NCBI RefSeq assembly: GCF_004193775.1
Contig: NC_041011.1
Span: forward strand, 17,317,173 to 17,381,172
DNA length: 64,000 nt
Origin: Glycine soja
Lineage: Eukaryota > Streptophyta > Magnoliopsida > Fabales > Fabaceae
Reading direction: 5' to 3'
A program made the translations under genes and the position numbers. Positions within the stretch are counted from its first letter, which is position 1. Each line of letters opens with the position of its first letter. Positions 46,074-58,590 of the stretch are shown in pieces. Under the pieces are notes generated by a model. That model was not told the DNA's origin. It made no database searches and was given only the letters and a program-made list of their open reading frames with translations.

Positions 46074-46085
46074 GCTCTGATACCA
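46074..46085 (-). other. Primer binding site for initiator tRNA-Met
   Basis: The minus strand reads TGGTATCAGAGC, the standard copia primer site, two bases from the 5' LTR edge at 46088. Confidence 0.93.
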
Positions 46086-46087
46086 AA

Positions 46088-46576
46088 TGTAAAAATACGC
46101 ATATACTGATCTAAACATGCAAATCAATTTAAATGGCATATTCAAATCAAACAGCAGAAATTAAAAATATTACAAGCGTACCTCCAGCCATTGCAAATTG
46201 AACGCAAAGCGGCGCACACACGAACCTGAAAGACAGTTTTGTTCTTTAGACCCTTACTCACTCTGAATAGATGATGTATTTTTTTGAATAGAGAAGTGAG
46301 TTTGGTGATACAAAACTGAGAGCACCTCATCCTATTTATAGAGTCTGTCGATCACAGAGCTCAACTTGTTATCAGAACTAGGAAGTTACCAGTACGTGTG
46401 AGATAAAGGATGAGTACGTGATTTGTTACTGAAGGTGGAGGTGGTTGCAAATATATTTGCAAAGATATGGGTTGAATGTGGATGGAAAATGGATCAGATT
46501 CAAAAATAATTAAAATTTTCAAAATAATAAAATATAAAAAGAACGTGGAACTTGAACGTAACGTGCGCTTCCAACA
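46088..46576 (-). repeat. 5' LTR of the copia element
   Basis: 489 bp partner of 40139-40626. It differs by about 40 substitutions and several small indels, including an extra GGTGGA copy near 46435. Confidence 0.95.
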
Positions 46577-46926
46577 AGAACTACACCTTTCAAATTAAAG
46601 TCACCAAAATGTTGATAATATGTCAAATTTTTTTACATGGAGAATGATGTATCATGTAATATATCTCTATTCTCTACCAGTGCCACATAATGAGTAAAAT
46701 AAGCTCTTTGTCTCACTTAGGTAGTTTTTTATACTAAGCTACTTTCCCTCTAATACATTGCTAGCTGCCAAAAAACAGAATGAAAACTTTAGCTGAAAAC
46801 ACAAACTATAATAGAGTAGTAAATCAAAGGTCCAACATGCACCCTCTGATTATATTGGTAGAATTGGTTGATCACTTGATCTACTCAGCACCTAACTAGT
46901 TTCAATTTCAACCATATATAATTTTC

Positions 46927-47886
46927 TTAATAGTTCCAAATGGAAGTGGAGAAAGTAAGGTCCTCGTTTATGTCATATGCTTCAAACTGGATTTCTTCTA
47001 ATGCATGATAATTATCTACAACTCCACGGTCATGCTCATGCATCTCCATCAATTCCTCCCAGTTAACACTACTCATATCATCAGAAAACACTCCAGGTTG
47101 TTGTTCACTCTGATCATCTCTTGATACTGCTTCAGACACTGTTGTTGAACTTCCTGAGCTATCAGTTTTTTCTTCCTCTCTTTCCTCCTTTAGTATTCCC
47201 ATCTGCTGAAGAAACTCAAGTAGGTCTATCTGGGGCTTCTCAAAATCACCACCAATAATAGTTTTCTGTGATGAAACTTGAGAATTACCCTCTTGCAGTG
47301 GAGGAACAAGAGTTTCTGCATGGTTTTGGATGTCTAAGTTTTCAAGTTCCACCACAACCTTTGGATGAGTGGATAATGAACTAGCATGCGGTGATGATTG
47401 ATTTTGACTTGTTGCAACCACCCCATTTTGCTTGAGCTCTTGCAGCCTCTGGTGGATGACATGGACACTAGGTTGAGCATTGAGGTTGAGCAATCCACCA
47501 CTTGAGGGAAACATTGAAATGAAGTTCTTGGAAGGGAACCAATTGAAGTACTTGTGAGATTTTGTGGTGGTGATGGTGGAATTTGTGAAGCTTGCTGTTG
47601 GTTGAATTTTTTGCATCATCATCACGTTGGGGAGGTTAAGGTAAGCATCAGGGCCGTAGAGTCTCCTTGCAGCCTCATCATAGGCCAAGGCAGCTTCTTC
47701 TGCTGTGGCAAAAGAGCCAAGCCAAAGCCTTGTTCTCTTTTTTGGCTCTCTTATCTCAGCCACCCATTTTCCCCATGTTCTCTGCCTAACACCTCTATAC
47801 TCACATGAAGAGTTTTGAGGGCCACCTTTGCCCCTTGTTGGCCCTTTCTTCCATGGCTTTTGTGGAGACATTTTGCAACCTTCCAT
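46927..47886 (-). CDS. DREB2F: DREB2F-like AP2/ERF transcription factor
   Basis: An intronless gene of about 319 codons. After a basic stretch ([13 protein letters not shown]) comes one AP2/ERF domain (about residues 26-83: [19 protein letters not shown], then [20 protein letters not shown]). Its WVAEIREP carries the Val and Glu typical of DREB proteins, which bind DRE/CRT promoter elements in drought, heat or cold responses. Downstream motifs [20 protein letters not shown] and [16 protein letters not shown], and a final acidic region ending FSTSIWNY, match DREB2F of Arabidopsis (At3g57600) as I remember it. I chose the ATG at 47886 because family members begin just before the basic stretch. 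The frame is open further upstream with another ATG at 48009 (360 codons). The acidic C-terminus is a likely activation region. Confidence 0.9.
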   Translation of the reverse strand: MEGCKMSPQKPWKKGPTRGKGGPQNSSCEYRGVRQRTWGKWVAEIREPKKRTRLWLGSFATAEEAALAYDEAARRLYGPDAYLNLPNVMMMQKIQPTASFTNSTITTTKSHKYFNWFPSKNFISMFPSSGGLLNLNAQPSVHVIHQRLQELKQNGVVATSQNQSSPHASSLSTHPKVVVELENLDIQNHAETLVPPLQEGNSQVSSQKTIIGGDFEKPQIDLLEFLQQMGILKEEREEEKTDSSGSSTTVSEAVSRDDQSEQQPGVFSDDMSSVNWEELMEMHEHDRGVVDNYHALEEIQFEAYDINEDLTFSTSIWNY

Positions 47887-48009
47887 GATGGGAATTGAGC
47901 AATGCAAGGTGGTGGAATTGATGCATGATGTGGGAGGAATGGAGCGGGATTTGTAGGCGCAAGAGTGGAGTTTGGTGTTAAATGTTGTCACGTTTGGAGA
48001 AGTGGCCAT

Positions 48010-50476
48010 GTGACCGTTACTTAGTGAAGGCAAATATTGTTTCAAATTGAAAGTAATCTTGATCGCTGGATGGGTATAACATTGTAAGCGACAAAGTTCT
48101 TTTTTCTGAATATTTAATGTAGTTAGGATCCAACCTCTGACACATTTAATTAAGTTAGAACAACCTTATTAAAAGAAAATATTACTTTAAATTCTAATTT
48201 TTTTTCTTAAATATATTTCACATTATTCATGTTTGAGAGTCTTTAGTCCCAAAACTAAAACTTACATTTTTTAGTCGTTAAATTTATGAAATATTTTATT
48301 TAGTCTCTCCTATAGTAGAAAAATTGTCACAAATTATATATTTAAACTATAAAAAATGGGATAAGAGAGATTAAAAAAGTATTTTATAAATTTGAAGACT
48401 TAAAAAATAAATTTTAATTTGAAAGACTATGAAATAATCCTAAGTTCAAGGGAAAATTTGAAGACTTAAAAATAAATTTTAATTTGAAAGAACAAGAAAT
48501 AATCCTAAGTTCAAGGGAATTAAAACTTTTTTTAATTTTTTTTTAACCAAGAGTATTTTTGTCTGGGCTGAATGAATTCTTTTGTTGTTGTGAACTTTGC
48601 ATATTACACGTGTTGATTATTGGAAATATGAGATTGCATGGTCTTAACATGTGGTAGATAAGTATACACTTTTGTTGTCTAAATCTAAACATAAGATAAC
48701 TTGTTTCACAAAGGATATAGTCAAACTGAAAAACTGGAAAAAGATAAACTTTTGAATAACTTCTTTCACGAAAACAGGGTTCTTGAAATTAAGGTCTAGG
48801 CGCTTTTTAATTGAGCAACCTAGTTATTTTGGATATCTGTTTTGCTTCTGGAAGTCACGGGTAATGGATTGCTATGACATACCCACGATTATTCAAGCCT
48901 ATTTCAGCATTCCAGGAAAAAAAAAAAGAGCCTATTTCAGCATTGCTTTGGTTAAATAAAGACAAAGAAAATTTGGTCATTCTTAGTATGATTAATTAAC
49001 GATTGTTTAATTACAGCTTAGTCAACCTATGATTTTGAAAATGATAGCTGACGTAGTTTTAACGGTGCTTCGTCTTAAGCGTCATCTTAAAGTTCACATG
49101 GCATACTCTACAAAACACTAATCATCTTGAATTGTAAAATACACAAGTTTATTTCGTTTCTCATGTCCAAAAATATTAATTAATAGAAATGTTAAAAGAT
49201 AAGGGGTTTTTTATTTGTAGGTAAATAATTAAATTTGTCCGTTAAGGTGTGAGTTGTAATGACAAATTGATTATTGAAAAATAAAAATTTTAAATTTATT
49301 AGTACTTGTGTAAAAGTAAGATAAATTAATTTTATAGATAATTCGATGAATAATTAATCGATTTCTAAACATAATTTAATGTTAAATTAATTATTAAAAA
49401 AAATATAATTTATTATTAAAATTGATCATTAAATATTATAATTTAATATATAATAAAATAATCTCATAAATTTAATAATATAATTAATTTATTAAATTTT
49501 TTTCATATTTGTGAATTAAATTTTTATTTTTCACATTGATTAATTTATCATTGTTTTACACTTTTAACAAAGAATTTTACTGTTTAGATCCTCGATGAGG
49601 AAGATAGCAAAAGGTTATTAAATGTTAGGCAGTGACTAAAGTATAAATCGCAGTTTTTTTTCCAAGTAACTGTGAGTGCTTTGAATGAACACTGACACTC
49701 GTCCTTGGATTCTATACATTAGCTGAATTTGTCCTCGAACGGACAAATTACAAGAAAGATCCACCTCAACATTTTCCAATTTCACGAGCTACATTTCACA
49801 TGTTTTCCTGCTATACACAACCTGATTCTCGAGACCCAGAGTTGTTCACCTTTATCCCATGCTTTGCCTCTCTAATCTATATGCCTCCTGGCTAATGGTT
49901 ATGTCATCTGAGAATAACATTCTTATCATTTAAGCCTCGAAAAATGGTCACTTAAAACAAAAATAAAACATTGCTGACAAATTTAGATATGACAATGAAT
50001 GAAGCTATTGCAACCGTACGTATGACATAATTATACTTAGGGTTATTACAAGACAAACCGGTAATAGATGATCCGAGGAGGAAAAGATTGAAATAAAATA
50101 GAGGAAATATATACACTTGTGATTACATGAATCACCTGTATAAAACATATGAAGAGATATACAATTAAGATTTCACTACAAACTTATACAAGCGACCATT
50201 TTTTTTGTGAAAATTTGCACCAATAATTGATTTTAAATGGTCAGATAAACCAACGTTATCATTGGCAGTCAGATGGTCAGAGCTAATCAACCTTATCAGA
50301 AAATGGCATGTAAGTCACAACTTCCATGATTCTCTCTTTTCTTGGCACATCTTGCAACTTTCTTGTTATCTAATTAAGATAAATCTCTTATGTAATGTAT
50401 AATGCAGATCCCATTATCAAATCTGGAATTGGCTGGACCATAGCTTTTGAAATGGGATGTTTATCTTTTCATAAAG
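48010..50476. other. Upstream region of the DREB2F-like gene, no gene seen
   Basis: AT-rich, about 2.5 kb, including the likely promoter (the gene is read leftward). There is a short local duplication near 48395-48530 (AATAAATTTTAATTTGAAAG twice). No coding frame is supported. Confidence 0.5.
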
Positions 50477-50732
50477 CCCAAAAGATCTGGCACTCTCAAA
50501 TGTCACTCAGAGAGTCCGTTGATGACATTTATACATTTTAGTTGAACGTTTTTGAGATAAAAAGCTTGAGTGTGTGTTCACTTAGCCGAATATTTCATTA
50601 ATAAAAAGCTTTTGAGATTTATATTAATAAAATATTCAACTAAGTGAACAATTTTTTTTTTATCTCAAAAGCTATCCACCAAAATATATAAATTTCATAA
50701 AAGGAGACTCATTTGGAAGTGTGAGATCTTTT

Positions 50733-50735
<3 letters not shown>
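50477..50735. mobile_element. Foldback MITE-like inverted repeat (about 259 bp)
   Basis: Arms of about 125 nt starting CCAAAAGATCT on the left and, by reverse complement, TCCAAAAGATCT on the right. They share ATTTATA, TTTTGAGATAAAAA, GTTCACTTAG and GAATATTT in the same order, with a centre near 50606 and almost no loop. It abuts a TA microsatellite. Such elements transcribe into long hairpins. Confidence 0.75.

Positions 50736-50804
<69 letters not shown>
50735..50804. repeat. (TA)n microsatellite, about 35 repeats
   Basis: An uninterrupted TA run, likely polymorphic in length. Confidence 0.95.
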
Positions 50805-50809
<5 letters not shown>

Positions 50810-51265
50810 GAAGGATTTAAATTATATCGATATAATCTAAATAATTATTATATCATTTTATAATTTTTGGCATAAAATGTGATTTTTAGCGATCCTACTA
50901 TTAAATTATATTTATATATTTTTAAGATTATTTATGTGAAATTTTATTAAAATTAAACGGTAACAAGAAGTTAATTAAATGATCCATACTTTAGTATATT
51001 TTGTAAGATATATATTACGTTAATTTTTATCTGTATCAATGAGATAAGAAATAATTTTTAATTAATATGAAATTTTATATGCATGATCTATATGAAAAAA
51101 ACTTTTAATCTGACGGTGAATTTTAAAAAAACATTACTCAAATGAAAATTATTAACTAATTATATACCGGGAAACACTAGGCTTGCTTGGGGTTTGCTGT
51201 AAGTCAAAATAACCAATCAAATTAGAATGGCCAAAATAGTATTAGTCCTTACCACAAGGTAATTA

Positions 51266-52164
51266 TCACACATTTGCATCATAAATCAGTAATTGATTTC
51301 CTTCATTATACTTCAAACAAAGATCTTGTTCTGCCTGCTTTTTCATTTCAAGGTTAATCTTTTCACCTTGATACACAAAATCACAATCACCTGATACCTC
51401 TACCCCACAACCATTCCCAGTATGATCTGGAGCTTTAACACTACCATTTTGCTGCTGTGAGCATTCAATCTTCAAGTTATAGATCTGTTTCGTGTTTAGA
51501 CCGGAGTATACTTCCAGAAATCTTATGTTGGATTCCATCCGCAAGTGCAATATGTGGAATTGACTCAACCTGTAGTTGCTGAGAATTTTCACCTCCAAAT
51601 GTATGTTGAGCTATGAAGCACTGTGACATCGACATCAGACATGACACGACTAATATTTAAAATATAGGACACTAGAACACCGCTTACACAAACAAAGATT
51701 TTAATTAAATAAAATACGAGTAACATATAATAAAATATCTAAATTAATGATTTATTCATCTTTTGAAACCAACCTTATATGTTTTTTCAAGTGTATTAGT
51801 TATATAAAGGTGACAACTTAAGTGTTCAAGCTAACAAAAATATTTTTTGAATCATACACATAATAAGAAGTGTTGACAAGTGTCAAACAAGTGTTTGAGT
51901 GTGTTGGTGTCAAAAACATGTCCAATACGATAACATTTTGAACAAAAGAGGTGTCCCTGCTTCATAGATGTTGAGGCATCAAAGTATCGTTAAAAGGAAT
52001 ACTTGATTCATCAAGAAAGACTTCAATATGGCTGCTGAATTGTGTTTCCGCATGATGTTCTCCTTGCTCAAAAACTAGAAGAATGCTTCACGTTAAATGT
52101 GCTGACACTTTATGCTTGAGTTGAGAAACTGAATTTTCTTTCTTAGACTCAAAACGTGTACATG
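51266..52164 (-). pseudogene. Unrecognised host gene relic, 3' part
   Basis: Minus-strand coding-like sequence: TRFESKKENSVSQLKHKVSA, a stop, then LLVFEQGEHHAETQFSSHIE and EVFLDESSIPFNDTLMPQH up to a MITE at 51967. On the far side of the MITE (51610 down) the same frame goes on with TFGGENSQQLQVESIPHIAL, and a shifted frame reads to a stop at 51266 (ending NQLLIYDANV). At 52165 the sequence is cut by the solo LTR at 52170, and upstream coding resumes at 58299. I do not recognise the protein. At least one frameshift and one stop show that it is dead here. Confidence 0.5.
51611..51967. mobile_element. hAT-type MITE (357 bp), 8-bp TSD
   Basis: Inverted ends CTATGAAGCA / TGCTTCATAG are flanked by exact 8-bp duplications ATGTTGAG at 51603-51610 and 51968-51975. 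No coding capacity. Eight-base targets fit the hAT superfamily. Removing the MITE and one duplication keeps the surrounding minus-strand frame open. Confidence 0.88.
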
Positions 52165-54680
52165 TATAATATAACATCCCGTTTTTCGTAAAATAAATAT
52201 AAAAAGTTTTATTTAAAAATTAATAGAGTTTTAAGAAATTAAATAAATGAGAGAAAAGATTTTTTGTTAATTAAAATAAGGGTTTCATAGTATTAGAAAA
52301 TAAATAGAGTAAAATGATGTTTTAAAAAATAAAGGATGTTTTAATTGGTTATTTATTCAATGAAAGAGTAAAATATAGTTCTTTTTTTATAAAATACTAA
52401 AATAAAGAAAAATAGAGTAAATAATAAGTTGAGAGTATCCTAGCTATAAATAGAGACATATTAGGTTAGTTTTTACATTTAAGTTACGTCCATACGCTCT
52501 CTCTTCCTCTTAAATTCGTTTTTCCTTCTTTCTCTTCCAAAACCCTATATTTTCCCTCCATACACCCAAACATGTCCCAGTAAAACTACCAAACTCGTTA
52601 ACCATTGAATCATCGTGAAATTTGGACACCACCTTCAGAACTCATTTTTCCATATTTCCACCGTTGAAATTTGCAAAATAATGTCTGTAGAGAGAGAAAT
52701 GTCCCTCACATGGAGACAATGAAATTGAGGCTTCAATCCCCTCTCCTTCTCTCTAATGCTTGGAAATCCTAGCAGAGCAACAAGAAGAAAAGCTTGAGGA
52801 ATTTTAGGGAACCACAAGAGACGCCGCTATTGCTGGCAAACTACACATGTGAGCCCGCTTAGAGGTAAGGGATGAGTTTATCGCAATTTGGGTTAGAATG
52901 AACATGTGTAGACATCCTTAGAGGATAAAATTAGGGTTTATATTGGGATGTTTATGATTATAATCACGAGATTGTTATGTTTGACTGGCCAATTAATGTC
53001 CTAATGCAAATTGGTTGATAAAATTGGGTGCTCTTAGTATTTTTTTTTTGTGTTTTTGATTCCTTTGATTTTGATATGATTATGTGAAATTGTTTGAGGG
53101 ATTTCACTCCCCATGTTGTGAGAAACATTTTTGTATAATTTGTTTGTGTTTTGGATAAGATTTACTAGATTATCGTGATAAATTGTTATATTGGGATCAT
53201 GAAATTGTGATTAAGATTGTGCGTAAGTGATAAATTGAATATGTGATGAATTGTGAGATACATGTGTATTGATATATTGTATGTATTGAGTTGTGAGCTA
53301 TGAATTGTATAATCACACAACTGTAAGATCCTTTAAGGGAGACAAGTTAATGTGCGATGAGTATTGTGATAGGATCCACTGTGGGAACCCGACAAGTTGA
53401 ATCACTTCAAGGTGTGACGAGTTAAAATGAGTTTGAAAATAATTAAGTAGTTGGGTGTATTACATAGTTCATAGGTAATGTCTTTGTTTGTGTCATGTAT
53501 ATATTAATAGTGTGTGATGTGTATATGATTCATGAGGTGTGATAACATGTTGCTTTGGGATTATAACATTGTGATTGAGATTGGGTGTGTGTGATAAGTT
53601 GAGTATGTGTTAAATTGAGATATCACATGTGTATTGAGATGTTGTGAGCATTGAGTTGTGAGTTATGAACGGTACAATCACACAACTATAAGACCCTTTA
53701 AGGGCGACGAGTTAATACACAATGAGTATTATGATGGGATCCACTATAGGAACCCAACGAGTTGAATCACTTTGAGGCGTGACGAGTTAAAATTATTTTG
53801 AGAATAATTGAGGAGTCGTGTGATTTGTATAGTTCATAGATAAAGTCTGGGTGCTAAAATGTTTTATGGGTTGGACCTGAATCAGGAGGGAGAGACCCCG
53901 ACAAACTCTTTGGAGTCTAGGCCTTGGGGGTAAATACACTCGGTTTGAGTACTCCTTTAAGCATGTGTCGATCCCACATGATTGGAGCATTCTCGTAAAA
54001 CAGTGTGACTCTGACCGGTCTCCCTATGATTTTACCTAGTGAGAGTGACCTAACTTATCAATGTGTGGTTTGTCTTGTCATGTACTCCTAAGCGCTCGAT
54101 GATATTTTTCACTGACATGGTACCACATTGCATATAGGATTGGGTCTTAGTGTATTTGTTGCGTAACGTCTATGTAATGATCATTGTAAGTTGTTACGTG
54201 ATGGTGGGTAATGAATTGTGTGAGTGCGAGATGTTGAGTTGTACTTGAGATGTGTTGTTCTGAACACGTGATTAATGTGAAGGTGTGGAATGTGATTTTG
54301 TGATTAAATCATTGGGACAAAGTGATGTTACGCAATGAGTGGTAACATGAAGTGAATTGTGCTAAATTGAGTTTGTTATACTTATATTACATATATGTGC
54401 TTTCGTTTATCTCTACCTATTTAGGAATGTGATAACTCACTCCGTATGTGTTTTTTATGTTTGAATTCTATGATGATCTCGAACCTTGTGTTTGTGGGAG
54501 CAGATGGTTAGGTGGACGACTTTAAAGAACCTCATGCTAGAGGACGTTGGGACATAACGCTCTGATAGGATGTGGTATTGAGACATGAGTTTTTATATTA
54601 TTTGCATAATGTTCTGAACATGTTACTTTATGTTATTCTTGTGCTTAACTTATTTCCTTTTTGTAAAAATTGGATGGCCT

Positions 54681-57600
54681 CAAGGCCATATCTAGGAATT
54701 TCAGGGCCTTAGGAGAAAATTAAGACAGGGGCCTATGTTATAATGTTAATATAGACTAATAATTTTTATGTTATTTTTCTAACTTTTTAAGCTACAAAAT
54801 TATTTATTAAAGTTTTATAATCAAGTAACTCTAGCATCTCACTCTCAATAGATAACATGGCTAATTCATTCAATCTATCTTATAGCATGGTTGATCTCAA
54901 ATATGATTTAATCAATTTTAATTTTGAAAAGCTTCTTTCAGTGGTCGCAACAATTACAAGTAATGTTAATAGTATCCTATAAGCAATGTATGTATTTGGA
55001 AAAGAACCTAACCTTTTTATATAGTTCATTATTTTTAATGGTGTGTTAATTTCATTTGTTAGAACTTCTTTCAATAACTTTAATTCTAAAAACAAATCAA
55101 AACCATCAATGCTAGAATGGTCCTCAAAACTCAATCTTTTCAAGATTGATGTAATATATTTTCAATTCATCTACACTCAAAGTTTTAAATTTATTTGAAT
55201 CAAATAAAAATCCAAACATGTTTTCATATTCTAAAAATTGTTCAAATCGACTCTCAATAGAAGAAATAGATTGATCTAATATATACAAAAAATAATCAAC
55301 ACGAAAAGAATCTTCAGCAGAATGAGCTATCTCATTACTAATAATGTCATCAAAATATTTTTTCCTATGAATCTTATGTTTTTCATTGAACTTGGGCTCT
55401 ATATCCATTTCAATAGTCATTTCTTTGGTGGATTCTAATGCAGATGCAAAACCATTTTCCCTATAATTTTTCAAATAAGTTATAAGGCCTCTTAAGTGAT
55501 CTATAACAACATCTATATGCATATCTTTAGATTGCATAATCTTACTTACAGAATTCACAACAAAAAAGTATAGCATACCAAATATTCATTCCCAATAAAA
55601 ATTCAAAATTCTCCATCTCATAAGTTGCTAAACATATGGCTTCACTCTTTATCTTAGGATCTTCACTAAATGATCATAAGATAAAGAATGATTTAACTGA
55701 ACAAATGTGTCCCTTATTTTTGGTGCTTGAAACTTTATGGCTTTGACACTTTCAATTCTACATTCCTATCTAGTTTGAAATAGTGATTTAACTGAAAACT
55801 TAGATACATTTTCTTGTAAGATTTTCCACTGTTTGGTTGAAGAAACAAACAAAGAATAAATGCGTTGCAAAACTCCAAAAAAAAACAACTCTTGTACGTG
55901 AATTGGCCATATCACCTAGAACTAAATTCAAATTATGACAACGCATGGAGTATAATATGATCTAGGGTTTATGTCTAACAATTTCTTTTGTACTCCTTGA
56001 TTTTTACCTTTCATATTAGACCCGTTATCATACCCTTCCCCTTTATATCATTAATATCAAGATCATATTTTTTTAATAACTGAGTAAGTTCCTCAAAAAG
56101 ACCTTTTCCTATTGTGTCATTAAATTGTAAAAACTCTAAAAAGTATTCTTCTATTTTGATGGGACCACTGAAAGTATCAACGCACCTCAAAATAAGAGTT
56201 ATTTGCTCCTAATGGCTTACATCTGGAGTACAATCAAGAATGATAGAAAAATATTTTGCATATTTAACTTTTTTTTATTTGAGAAGCTAACAGTTCTATA
56301 CGTTCATTGTGTATAATCTTACAAGTAATGATTATGAAGGTTACCATTTTTTATACGCTTAACATGCTCTTGCATAACTGGATCAAATTTCGCTAACAAC
56401 TCAATCAAGCTCAAAAAGTTTCCATTGCCTTTTTGGTATATTTTTTCATTTGTCCCATGAAAAGCTAAGTTGTTTTTGGAAATATATTTAATTATAGTTA
56501 TAATCCTTACCAAAACCTTCTCCCAATGTTCCTTCTCCTTGTTAATTTGTTCTTGGATCTCCTTATCAATTATGTTTTTCTTTCTCAATCTTGTTTATAA
56601 TTCGATCCATTTATCCATATTAGTTACATGTTAATAACTTGTTTTGTGACTCTTAAGCTTGGAACCAATATTTTTCCAATCTCTAGTACCTTCATTAACT
56701 AATTGATTAGCAATACAAACACTACTTTTTGAGCAAAACAACTTATAGCAAAAACAATACACTTTATCTAAATCCTTTGAATACACTAGTCATCTTCGAT
56801 CATATTTTTCTCCATTTGGCATTACTTTTTGGTAGTAAAATGAAGAAAAATGTCTATTATTTTCATCTTTTGGATACTGCATATCATTATATCTAATTGG
56901 ACCATTGTCAACAATTAAATCTCTAAAGTTTTCATCAATATTTGTCCATTGTCTTGGATCATAAATATTTTCAGAAACTTCTTTTGATGTACTATTGAGC
57001 TCCTTATTTGTTTCTAAACTATCTTCTTATAATTTTTCATTATCCTCTTGTTCTTGACTAGGATTAGGACTATTCATATTGTTAAGATTTTCTACCTCTT
57101 GAATGTTTTTATTATCAGTATTTTGCTTTACCGTATTAATATTATTTGAAATTTCTAGATGAGAATTTTCTGCCATATTTGTATGTGTTGAACTAGTTGT
57201 AACATCCTTTTTATGAATAGTAACAAATTTATGAAGATCAATTTTTAAATTCTTCTATTTTTTTATTTCTTAAAACGTGATGCATACTTTCTATTTGACA
57301 TATTCTACTAATAGACTAAAATAAAAATAACAAGCAAAATTATTTTAAAATTAAAAGAAGATAATAATGAAACAATAAAACCTGAAAAGTGAAAAAATAA
57401 ATATGTGAATGAAAATTTCTTTAAGCTATGACTATGCACCGTCATATCTACGAGTATCCAAAATCCAAATCGTAGTGACAATGACTTTGCTTGCACCTAC
57501 AATGATAAACAACAACAAAAAAATGAGATGTAACAATTGTAATTTGTAAATGTTCATTCAATTTAATTTATATTCAATCAATTGCTTTATAAATTAAAAT

Positions 57601-58125
57601 GCAAAGCAAATGAGTGAAATGATCAAACCTATTCAGAATTTGAGATGCTAGCAACGTTTGTGAGTATCCTCTTCGGCTCTTCCTGTCACTTGGAGATGGA
57701 GTATTGGAGTTGGTCACTTGGTGTGGGGTATACCAATTCACAAATTAGAATATGATTATATGAAAGTTGAAAAGTTAAATAATTGCTTCAATGTAGTAGT
57801 AGAGAACTGAGAATAGAGAGAATGAGAAAGACTAGAGAGGAAACAAAGAGGTTGATTAAAAAATGACATTTTTTTGTCAAAAGAAAATTAAATTGCATTA
57901 ATGTTGGAACCGTACAAGTAACCAATAGGGATTATATGCTCAGCTGCTGAGAAATTTACTGAGTCACTCTTGAGTGACTTTTCATTTGCAAAAACTAAAA
58001 AATGGACTGTGGGCTTTTAAAAAATAATTTATATTAATAATACTAATATTAAAAAAAATGGGGGCCTTATAAATTTGGGGGCTCTAGGCCATGACCTTAG
58101 TTGCCTTGTTGAATGTCCAGCCTTG
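54681..58125 (-). mobile_element. hAT-family DNA transposon (3445 bp), 8-bp TSD
   Basis: It carries a broken hAT transposase and lies between GATGGCCT (54673-54680) and GATGGTCT (58126-58133), an 8-bp duplication with one change. The ends start CAAGGC on both sides (CAAGGCCATATCTAGG on the left, CAAGGCTGGACATTC by reverse complement on the right). The undisturbed related LTR reads GATGGCCTTATTTTG at 17545, which is the empty site. Confidence 0.85.
54793..57301 (-). pseudogene. hAT transposase, TTF-zinc-finger / DUF4371 type, broken
   Basis: It begins at an ATG at 57301 (MSNRKYASRFKK). A cysteine/histidine zinc-finger region with VYCFCYKLFCS lies near 56720-56770, followed by a conserved block NGNFLSLIELLAKFDPVMQEH (near 56370-56430) like the DUF4371 region. 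The C-terminal hAT dimerisation segment is VIVATTERSFSKLKLIKSYL near 54895-54955, with the tail reaching about 54793. Multiple stops and frame changes occur (for example near 54880, 55143 and 56595). It resembles the ZMYM1-like hAT proteins of plants. It would have cut and pasted the element; it is not functional. Confidence 0.85.
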
Positions 58126-58298
58126 GATGGTCTTGTTTTGGACCAGAGATGTTTTCATACCCTTATTTGATAAGTTTTTAATTTGATTATTAACGTGGAT
58201 GTAAATCTTTTACTCACGTGAAATCTTTATGTTCATTGAATATAATCAATTTAATTAATTCCACATTTTCATGTCGGGGTAAAGGCTGTCACATGTAA

Positions 58299-58590
58299 CA
58301 TTTAAACCTCTTTGAATCTTTAAAGAAATCATCACATTCATTTTCACAAACATGCTTTTCATGAAGGTATTTTGTAAGACGATCACCCGCTTAGTAATCC
58401 CTACTCCTCTTAGAGGGTGAAAAATTACTATAAGCAAGCATTCTTTTGATGATTTATTCTCATTCTCTAACATTCTCATTTTCTAAAATTAAGGTCATTG
58501 AGTTCTCTTTATCTACCATTTTTTCTGTAGTAGTGGAGTTCTCGACATCCTTATCTGAATGATCATCATGTTAGCCATCATTTGCAAGCA
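58299..58590 (-). pseudogene. Unrecognised host gene relic, upstream part
   Basis: Minus-strand coding-like sequence: NSTTTEKMVDKENSMTLILE, then FSPSKRSRDY and YLHEKHVCENECDDFFKDSK, running to FKCY at the LTR edge. Across the removed LTR it joins in frame with TCTRFESKK at 52164. Stops near 58575 and 58390 are present. Beyond 58600 there is AT-rich, intron-like sequence. Protein unknown; no motif beyond spaced Cys residues. Confidence 0.45.

Larger units (their letters stand above)
40139..46576 (-). mobile_element. Full-length but dead Ty1/copia retrotransposon, TSD AGAAC
   Basis: LTRs at 40139-40626 and 46088-46576 begin TGTAAAAATACGC and end CTTCCAACA, with exact 5-bp duplications AGAAC outside (40134-40138 and 46577-46581). 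A primer site complementary to initiator tRNA-Met lies at 46074-46085 and a purine tract (minus AAGTGGGAGAA) at 40627-40637. The LTRs differ at about 40 positions by eye (about 8%, mostly transitions), so this insertion is much older than the chromovirus at 27133. Confidence 0.95.
52170..58293 (+). mobile_element. Solo LTR of the 14777-17693 family, split by a hAT transposon
   Basis: The start TATAACATCCCGTTTTTCG and end AAAGGCTGTCACA match the LTR at 14777 (TGTAACATCCC...GTGTCACA), and the two share many internal blocks (for example TGGACCTGAATCAGGAGGGA near 16801 and 53873). Flanking 5-mers TATAA (52165-52169) and TGTAA (58294-58298) differ at one base. Taking out LTR plus one 5-mer restores an open minus-strand frame in the surrounding gene relic, which supports these limits. 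The hAT element at 54681-58125 sits inside it. Confidence 0.85.
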
